A stretch of DNA of 64,000 bases, from contig NZ_JAIFAG010000001.1 in assembly GCF_020012125.1 (NCBI RefSeq), forward strand, positions 496,001-560,000. Direction: 5' to 3'. This document shows positions 58,818-64,000 of this stretch, piece after piece; position 1 is the stretch's first letter, and the number at the start of each line of letters is the position of its first letter. Made by a program: the position numbers and the translations under genes. The notes below the pieces were generated by a model, which made no database searches, was not told the origin of the DNA, and saw only the letters and a list, made by a program, of their open reading frames with translations. The DNA is from Hymenobacter psoromatis (GTDB lineage Bacteria; Bacteroidota; Bacteroidia; Cytophagales; Hymenobacteraceae).

Positions 58818-59384
58818 ATGCATACCATCGAACCCTACTACAACTGGATTGAGCAGTACTCGGCTGCTGAAGACCCGCGCTCCCCGCTCTTCGGGGTCGA
58901 ATATAGCCTCGATACGTACAGCAATACCATCTACGGGTATTACATTCATCCCCAATGGGATAGCTTGGAGTCAGATACGCTGTTTTTCAAGATTCTGTGG
59001 GCCGACTACGACGATGGAGTTGCTATCCTGGAGTTTATCGGCGAGTGGAACGATGCCATTGAAAACGACATCATGCAGCTTAAGCGCAATATTCTGGACG
59101 TGCTGGTGCACGAAGGTATCCGGCGCTTTATTCTCATTGGCGAGAACGTATTCAACTTTCACGGCTCCGACGACAGCTACTACGAGGAGTGGTTTGAGGA
59201 AGTAGAGGAGGGCTGGATTGCGGGTATTAATTTTCAGGACCACGTGCGCCGCGAAATGGCGCAGTACAGCCTCGACCACTACATTAACTTTGGCGGGCAG
59301 CTCGACGACCTAGCCTGGCGCACCTACGAGCCACGCCGTTTGCTCGAAGAAGTCGAAGCCATTCTGCGCCACCGCCTGGGGTAG
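58818..59384 (+). CDS. Conserved-looking acidic protein, function unknown
   Basis: This 188-residue, acidic, Trp/Tyr-rich soluble protein opens MHTIEPYYNWIEQYSAAED and includes VEYSLDTYSNTIYGYYIHP, ILDVLVHEGIRRFILIGENV and SYYEEWFEEVEEGWIAGINF. No signal peptide or known motif is seen. The pattern suggests a compact alpha/beta domain that Bacteroidota share, but I cannot name the family. It is monocistronic with a strong terminator after it. Confidence 0.65.
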   Translation: MHTIEPYYNWIEQYSAAEDPRSPLFGVEYSLDTYSNTIYGYYIHPQWDSLESDTLFFKILWADYDDGVAILEFIGEWNDAIENDIMQLKRNILDVLVHEGIRRFILIGENVFNFHGSDDSYYEEWFEEVEEGWIAGINFQDHVRREMAQYSLDHYINFGGQLDDLAWRTYEPRRLLEEVEAILRHRLG

Positions 59385-59429
59385 GGCAGCGCGGTTTTTT
59401 GGCTCACCAGGAGAACTGGCGTTTCCAAA

Positions 59430-59473
59430 AAAAGAGGGGGTAGGCCGACCACTGTCAGCCTACCCCCTCTTTG
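59430..59473. terminator. Bidirectional terminator with GGGTAGG core
   Basis: Arms AAAGAGGGGGTAGGC and its complement (about 15-16 nt each) flank a 12-nt loop, with A and T runs. It lies between convergent genes ending at 59384 and 59492. Confidence 0.85.
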
Positions 59474-59491
59474 GTGCTTACCGCTACTAGG

Positions 59492-59785
59492 TTAGTTCTT
59501 CTTGTTTTTGCGCTCTTTGCGGGGCGTTTCCGTGGTGCCGTCTTCTTTCTCAGAGCCAGCCGCATCGGTAAGAATACGATTTTGCTCAGCTACCGTGCCT
59601 TTGTAGACTTGCGGGCCGTTCTGCCGGCGCACCTTACGGCGCTGCTTTAGCTCGGATTTGCTCATGGGAGCTTGGCCGGGAGTAGTTTGCGTAATGGCCA
59701 CTGGCACAAGTGCCAACGTAGTAGCCTGGGTGTTTTTAGCGGTCGGAGTACCGGCCAGCAGCGCTGCGAGAAGGAGAGTTGTCAT
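59492..59785 (-). CDS. Small exported Lys/Arg-rich protein
   Basis: This 97-residue protein has a signal-like N terminus (TTLLLAALLAGTPTAKN), a basic middle (SKSELKQRRKVRRQNG), and an acidic then basic tail (SEKEDGTTETPRKERKNKKN). No family is recognised. It could be an exported, DNA- or polyanion-binding small protein. A small palindrome lies in its 5' leader. Confidence 0.55.
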   Translation of the reverse strand: MTTLLLAALLAGTPTAKNTQATTLALVPVAITQTTPGQAPMSKSELKQRRKVRRQNGPQVYKGTVAEQNRILTDAAGSEKEDGTTETPRKERKNKKN

Positions 59786-59949
59786 GGGTATTGGAATTGG
59801 GTGCGGAAAGATAAATGGAAAGTTGCACTCTTACAAGAGTGCTTCCATTAACAAAAGATTACCCCGGCTCTAAATTTACTGATATTATTTTATAAATCAG
59901 TTAGTTACTGAGCTGTTGAATTTTGCACTTACCCAGCAAAATACATGCC

Positions 59950-60029
59950 AATAAGCAGTTCCGGCCACGCACAAAACGGCCCCGCCCAACCAGGCGGGGC
60001 CGTTTTGTGCGTGGCCGGAACTGCTTATT
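59950..60029. terminator. Very strong hairpin, perfect 37-nt arms
   Basis: Arms 59950-59986 and 59993-60029 are exact complements around the loop CAACCA. The hairpin lies 14 nt past the stop of the small lipoprotein gene (60044-60265) and probably terminates it. No T run, but the stem is exceptionally long. Confidence 0.8.
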
Positions 60030-60043
60030 CCTGGCCAAAAGAA

Positions 60044-60265
60044 TTACTTAGGGTCTTTAGCATCAGCAGCATCGCCGATGGCTTCGCCTTTTTTATCGGC
60101 CGAGTCGCGAACGGCATCTGCCTTCTCTTCTAGCACGTCAGCTTTAGCTTCGCCTTCGGCTTTCACGGCATTGCCTTGGGCTTCCATTGCATCTTCTTTC
60201 TTGCTGTCGCAGGAAGTGAAGGAGAAGGAAGCAGCGGCCAGGGCGAGGAACAATACTTTTTTCAT
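60044..60265 (-). CDS. Small lipoprotein with helical Ala/Lys/Glu-rich mature part
   Basis: This 73-residue protein has a lipoprotein signal ending SFTSC and an Ala/Glu/Lys/Asp-rich mature segment (EDAMEAQGNAVKAEGEAKAD, then AVRDSADKKGEAIGDAAD) with heptad-like spacing, so it may be a long amphipathic helix, as in small envelope-stress lipoproteins. No ligand is known. A strong terminator follows. Confidence 0.65.
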   Translation of the reverse strand: MKKVLFLALAAASFSFTSCDSKKEDAMEAQGNAVKAEGEAKADVLEEKADAVRDSADKKGEAIGDAADAKDPK

Positions 60266-60349
60266 GAGGAAGGAAGAAAAGGGTTTTGGTGACTTTGCCC
60301 TTAATACTCGTTTAGTGTCGAGGTAACCTTAAACTTCAGGAAAAATTCA

Positions 60350-61669
60350 TTATTTTTTGCGGAAGGCTAGGCCAATGGGTACGCCCGTAAAGTCGAAGTG
60401 CTCGCGCAGCCGGTTTTCGAGGTAGCGGGCGTAAGAATCGGGGATATACTGCGGCAGGTTGCAGAAGAAAGCAAACACTGGGTTGTGCGTGGGTAGCTGC
60501 GTAGCGTACTTGATGCGCACCATCTTGCCCTTCTGAATGGGCGGCGGGTACTTCTCAATCTCCTTCAGCATCACGTCGTTGAGCTGGGAAGTCGGGATTT
60601 TCTTGCGCTTGTTCGCATACACTTCCATGATGACTTCCAGCGCTTTGTGCACCCGCTGCTTATTGAGCACCGACACGAACAAAACGGGGGGGTAGGCGAT
60701 GGGCGCGATTTTCTCCATGATTTTGGCTTCAAAATCACGGGCCGTATTCGTCTCCTTGCCCTCGATTAAGTCCCACTTATTCACCAGGATAACGATGCCC
60801 TTGCGGTTCTTGTCGGCCAGGGCGATGATGCTCACGTCCTGGGCTTCAATGCTGCGGCTGGCATCGAGCATGACCACGCACACGTCGCTGGCCTCCATAG
60901 CGCGCAGGGTACGCATGTTGGAGTAAAATTCGACGTCCTCGTTCACCCGCGCTTTGCGGCGCAGGCCAGCCGTATCGACCAGCATAAACTCATGGCCGAA
61001 AGCGCTGTATTTAGCCTCGATAGCGTCGCGGGTGGTACCGGCAATGTCGGTTACGATGCTACGCTCTTCGCCCAGCAACAAGTTGACAAACGACGACTTA
61101 CCCACGTTGGGGCGGCCAAGAATGGCAATGCGCGGCAGGCCGGCATTGGGCTCTTCCTCTCCTACTTCGTCGAAGTGGCTGACAACGGCATCCAGCAATT
61201 CGCCGGTGCCCGAGCCATTCGCTGAGCTAATGGCGAATACTTCTGTATCGCCGAGGCCCAGGGCGTAAAATTCACCCGAGCCTTGGGCCCGCAAGTTGGT
61301 ATCGGCCTTATTAGCAACCAGGTAAATGGGCTTTTTGCTGATGTAGCGGCGTAGCACTTCAGCAAATTCTTCGTCGAGGCCCTGCATACCAGCGTCGGCA
61401 TCAACCATGAACAGGATAACGTCGGCCTCGTCGATAGCCAGCTTCACTTGGCGGTTGATTTCGCTCTCGAAAATATCGTCCGAGTTGTGCACGTAGCCAC
61501 CCGTGTCAATCACGGTGAAGTTGTGGCCCGTCCAGTCGCCGTAGCCGTAATGACGGTCGCGGGTCACCCCGCTCTGGTTGTCCATAATGGCCTGGCGGCG
61601 GCCCACCAAGCGGTTAAAGAGGGTGGACTTGCCCACGTTGGGGCGGCCCACTATTGCAATGGTATTCAT
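60350..61669 (-). CDS. der: GTPase Der (EngA)
   Basis: Der is an essential GTPase for 50S subunit assembly. The 439 residues from the ATG at 61669 contain two G domains in tandem, each with GRPNVGKS (about residues 8-15 and 185-192), DTGGY/DTAGL and NKAD/NKWD, then a KH-like C-terminal domain (PPIQKGKMVRIKYATQLPTH). An upstream in-frame extension to 61783 is not conserved in character. Era is the next gene on the same strand, 5' of it. Confidence 0.96.
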   Translation of the reverse strand: MNTIAIVGRPNVGKSTLFNRLVGRRQAIMDNQSGVTRDRHYGYGDWTGHNFTVIDTGGYVHNSDDIFESEINRQVKLAIDEADVILFMVDADAGMQGLDEEFAEVLRRYISKKPIYLVANKADTNLRAQGSGEFYALGLGDTEVFAISSANGSGTGELLDAVVSHFDEVGEEEPNAGLPRIAILGRPNVGKSSFVNLLLGEERSIVTDIAGTTRDAIEAKYSAFGHEFMLVDTAGLRRKARVNEDVEFYSNMRTLRAMEASDVCVVMLDASRSIEAQDVSIIALADKNRKGIVILVNKWDLIEGKETNTARDFEAKIMEKIAPIAYPPVLFVSVLNKQRVHKALEVIMEVYANKRKKIPTSQLNDVMLKEIEKYPPPIQKGKMVRIKYATQLPTHNPVFAFFCNLPQYIPDSYARYLENRLREHFDFTGVPIGLAFRKK

Positions 61670-61753
61670 GTAGTTGGCTCCAGCCGCCGGCCCGACCAAT
61701 GGCGCGGCAGTACCCGGAGTAGGTAGGTGAATTAAGGTCGGTATTATCTTATT

Positions 61754-61850
61754 GTCATGCCGACCGGAGGAAGTATCTCGCATAGTGCACTAGCTGCAAA
61801 CGGTTGAGATTACTGCTGCGAGCGAGATGCTTCCCTTCGGTCGGCATGAC
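61754..61850. repeat. Inverted repeat, about 27-nt arms (GTCATGCCGACCGGAGG family)
   Basis: Arms 61754-61780 and 61823-61850 pair with a few mismatches around a loop of about 42 nt. It fills the gap between era and der and shares the GTCATGC word with the repeats at 6606 and 49902. Confidence 0.75.
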
Positions 61851-61864
61851 GTTCTGTACATTGA

Positions 61865-62761
61865 CTATTGGTAGCCGAAGCGGGCGAGCGCTTTGGCATC
61901 GGTGCGCCAGTTCTCGTTCACTTTCACGAACAATTCCAGGAACACTTTTTTCCGGAAGAATTTCTCCATTTCCTCCCGCGCCCAGGTGCCGACCTTCTTC
62001 AGCGCCTCACCCTTAGCCCCAATGATGATACCCTTCTGGCTATTGCGCTCCACGTAAATCACGCCCCGGATGCGGATAATATCGTCGTCTTCCTTAAACT
62101 CTTCGATGGTGACTTCGCAACTGTATGGCACCTCTTTTTTATAGAGCTTGAAGATTTTCTCACGTACCATTTCGGCGGCAAAAAAGCGCTCGGGCTTATC
62201 GGTCAGCTCGTCTTTGGGGTAGTAGGGCGGGTGAATGGGCAGGCTGGCCAGGGCCAGCTGCAACACGCGCTCGGTGCCGAAGGAGTTGAGGGCCGAAATG
62301 GGCAGCACGTCGGTGGCGTTGGGCAGCTGCTCTTTCCAGTAGGCGAGCTTGGCTTCTACTTCGGCTTGGTCAGCCTGGTCTATCTTATTGACCAAGATGT
62401 AGATGGGCGTGTCCACAGTATTGCGCAGGCGTTCCACCACGGGTTCTTCGTCGTGCTTTTCGTAGATGTCGGTGACGAATAAAATCACGTCTGCATCCTC
62501 CAGCGACGAGTACACGAAGGCCATCATGGCGTTGTGCAGCTCGTATTTGGGCTGAATAATGCCGGGCGTATCGGAGTAAACCAGCTGAAAATCAGCGCCG
62601 TTGAGAATGCCCAGGATGCGGTGGCGCGTGGTTTGGGCCTTGCTCGTAACGATGCTCAGGCGCTCGCCCACAAGCGCATTCATCAGCGTAGATTTGCCCA
62701 CGTTGGGCTTGCCAATGATGCTGACAAAGCCGGCGCGATGCGGCGTAGGTTCGGGACTCAC
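61865..62761 (-). CDS. era: GTPase Era
   Basis: Era binds 16S rRNA and helps assemble the 30S subunit. The 298-residue protein has GKPNVGKS (about 17-24), DTPGII, NKID and a KH domain ending with GIIIGAKGEALKKVGTWARE and VFLELFVKVNENWR. A perfect -7 element (62801) precedes it on the same strand. It is transcribed toward der, with a repeat between them. Confidence 0.96.
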   Translation of the reverse strand: MSPEPTPHRAGFVSIIGKPNVGKSTLMNALVGERLSIVTSKAQTTRHRILGILNGADFQLVYSDTPGIIQPKYELHNAMMAFVYSSLEDADVILFVTDIYEKHDEEPVVERLRNTVDTPIYILVNKIDQADQAEVEAKLAYWKEQLPNATDVLPISALNSFGTERVLQLALASLPIHPPYYPKDELTDKPERFFAAEMVREKIFKLYKKEVPYSCEVTIEEFKEDDDIIRIRGVIYVERNSQKGIIIGAKGEALKKVGTWAREEMEKFFRKKVFLELFVKVNENWRTDAKALARFGYQ

Positions 62762-62800
62762 GATAAATATAAGTTAGGGATAGTTTTGAAAATCAGCCTG

Positions 62801-62808
62801 CAAAGGTA
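62801..62808 (-). promoter_or_regulatory. Candidate -7 element (TACCTTTG) for era
   Basis: A perfect TAnnTTTG lies on the minus strand 40 nt before the era start. A weak -33 (ACTG) is 20 nt upstream of it. Confidence 0.5.
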
Positions 62809-62991
62809 CGGCGGCTTTAAGCTGTTAGCAGTTGGCGGTTATCAGATAGCTTTTTTTGTAATCGGAATGAAGCCGAAAAGCTGCCTTTTTAGTTTAGGTA
62901 GTAATCTGTATATGAAACGGGCTGCCAGCCGGCGGCGGCTAGCCTTTCAAAAGCTACCAGCTACCGGCCAACAGCTACCAGCCAAAGAATA

Positions 62992-64000
62992 ATGCCTACC
63001 CCCTCCCGCCGCATTGGCCTACTATTGGTGAACCTCGGCACGCCCGACTCGCCCCAAACCAGCGACGTGCGCCGCTACCTTAATGAGTTTCTGACTGACG
63101 GCCGCGTGGTAGACATGCCGGCCGCCGTGCGCTACCCCCTCTTTCGGGGGCTGATAGTGCCGCTACGGGCCCCCAAATCGGCCAAAATATACCAGGAGCT
63201 GTGGGATGCCGAGCGCGGCTCACCGCTGCTTTTCCACGGCCTCGACCTGAAAGCCGCGGTGCAGCAGGCGCTGGGCGAGGAGTACGTGGTGGCCTTCGGG
63301 ATGCGCTACCAGAAGCCCAGCATCGAGACGGCGCTGGAAGAGCTGCGCGCTGCGGCCGTGGACCGCATCATCGTCCTACCCCTGTTTCCGCAGTACGCGG
63401 CGGCCAGCACGGGCTCGGTCCAGGAGAAGGTGATGGATATTGTAAAAGACTGGTGGATAGTACCCAGCATTAACTTTATCAGCCAGTTTGCTACGGAGCC
63501 GGGCTTCATTGCCAGCATTGTGGCGCGGGGCCGGGCCGCGATGGCCGAGCGCTCGTTTGACCACGTAGTACTGAGCTACCACGGCATTCCAGAGCGGCAT
63601 GTGAAGAAGGGCGACCCCACCAACTACTGCCAGTTTGGGGCGTGCTGCAACTCGCTGACGCCGGCCAACCAATATTGCTACCGAGCGCAGTGTTTTGCCA
63701 CCTCGCGGCTAGTGGCGGCGGGCCTGGGCCTGCGCGACGACCAGTACACGGTGACGTTTCAGAGCCGCCTGCAAAGCCGCCTGCGTGACCCCTGGCTGAA
63801 ACCTTACACTGACGAGGTGCTCAAGGAATTTCCGGCCAAAGGCATTAAGAGCGTACTGGCCTTTTCACCGGCTTTTGTGGCCGACTGCCTCGAAACGACT
63901 ATCGAAGTCGGGATGGAATTCCGCGAATTGTTCGAGGAAAACGGCGGTGAGCATTGGCAGCTGGTGCCCTCGCTCAACTCGGAGCCGCAATGGATAGAAG
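62992..64000 (+). CDS. hemH: Ferrochelatase, partial at the right edge
   Basis: HemH inserts Fe(II) into protoporphyrin IX to make heme. About 336 residues are visible and the gene continues past the window. The start is ATG at 62992; motifs include LLLVNLGTPDSPQTSDVRRY, VLPLFPQYAAASTGSV, the catalytic His in VLSYHGIPERHVKKGDPTNY, and a downstream LAFSPAFVADCLETTIEVG. A Cys-rich stretch (CQFGACCNSL, YCYRAQCFAT) follows the catalytic His; it is a candidate for an iron-sulphur or regulatory site. Confidence 0.93.
   Translation, partial: MPTPSRRIGLLLVNLGTPDSPQTSDVRRYLNEFLTDGRVVDMPAAVRYPLFRGLIVPLRAPKSAKIYQELWDAERGSPLLFHGLDLKAAVQQALGEEYVVAFGMRYQKPSIETALEELRAAAVDRIIVLPLFPQYAAASTGSVQEKVMDIVKDWWIVPSINFISQFATEPGFIASIVARGRAAMAERSFDHVVLSYHGIPERHVKKGDPTNYCQFGACCNSLTPANQYCYRAQCFATSRLVAAGLGLRDDQYTVTFQSRLQSRLRDPWLKPYTDEVLKEFPAKGIKSVLAFSPAFVADCLETTIEVGMEFRELFEENGGEHWQLVPSLNSEPQWIE

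Noticed and set aside
2511..63382. GGGTAGG sites as a CRISPR or tandem repeat array
   Set aside because: Sites are dispersed with irregular spacing and lie inside genes; no spacer/repeat pattern.

Overview
The window is chromosomal DNA from a GC-rich member of the Bacteroidota, most likely a Hymenobacter-like Cytophagales bacterium. The evidence is the gene set: the gliding lipoproteins GldB and GldD, a RemB/Wzi-type outer-membrane protein, a TamB plus Omp85 pair, PorT/OmpW-like small beta-barrels, and a beta-oxidation multienzyme with the dehydrogenase before the hydratase. Promoters also match the Bacteroidota primary-sigma pattern (TTTG, about 20 nt, TAnnTTTG), for example before rpmH, tRNA-His, ssb and the HU gene. 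Shine-Dalgarno signals are mostly absent, and several genes appear to start at GTG or TTG. I see no transposase, integrase, phage gene, CRISPR array or rRNA. Genus is an inference.

Layout. 0-12 kb: two small beta-barrel proteins, a PagL-like lipid A deacylase relative, a DUF2306-like membrane protein, pyrD translationally coupled to a HepT/MntA toxin-antitoxin pair, a YifB/ComM ATPase, a GmhA-type isomerase, an MsbA-like exporter and a RemB/Wzi-like protein. 12-24 kb: a FemAB/GNAT-like protein, upp, small membrane proteins and lipoproteins, a DEAD-box helicase, tRNA-His, a PfkB kinase, a TlpA-like thioredoxin, an M61 peptidase, rpmH-rnpA and an S41 protease. 24-33 kb: a tamB-tamA-type operon and a MoxR ATPase. 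33-46 kb: a glycosyltransferase, gldB, RNase G, a COX24-like mini-protein, a TPR protein, HU, mutY, ssb, gldD and recG. 46-56 kb: a secreted protein of unknown function, then a fatty-acid beta-oxidation cluster on the minus strand (acyl-CoA ligase, MarR regulator, hydroxyacyl-CoA dehydrogenase/hydratase, thiolase, YggL, acyl-CoA dehydrogenase). 56-64 kb: an arginase-fold protein that has lost metal ligands, a cytochrome b5-like protein, murQ, small proteins, der, era and a partial hemH.

The gene content is mostly housekeeping and envelope. The unexpected structure is between the genes. Many gaps longer than about 70 bp hold a long imperfect inverted repeat with arms of roughly 20-50 nt. The repeats fall into a few families that share words, and their ends often touch or overlap stop codons. 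In three cases a strong terminator hairpin is nested inside the repeat arms. The motif GGGTAGG/CCTACCC also recurs dozens of times on both strands, inside and outside genes, and appears to force unusual Val and Leu codons. Finally, a shared 18-bp element lies upstream of both the acyl-CoA dehydrogenase and the MarR gene and is a candidate operator for the fatty-acid genes. All coordinates and motif matches were read by eye; no homology search was run.
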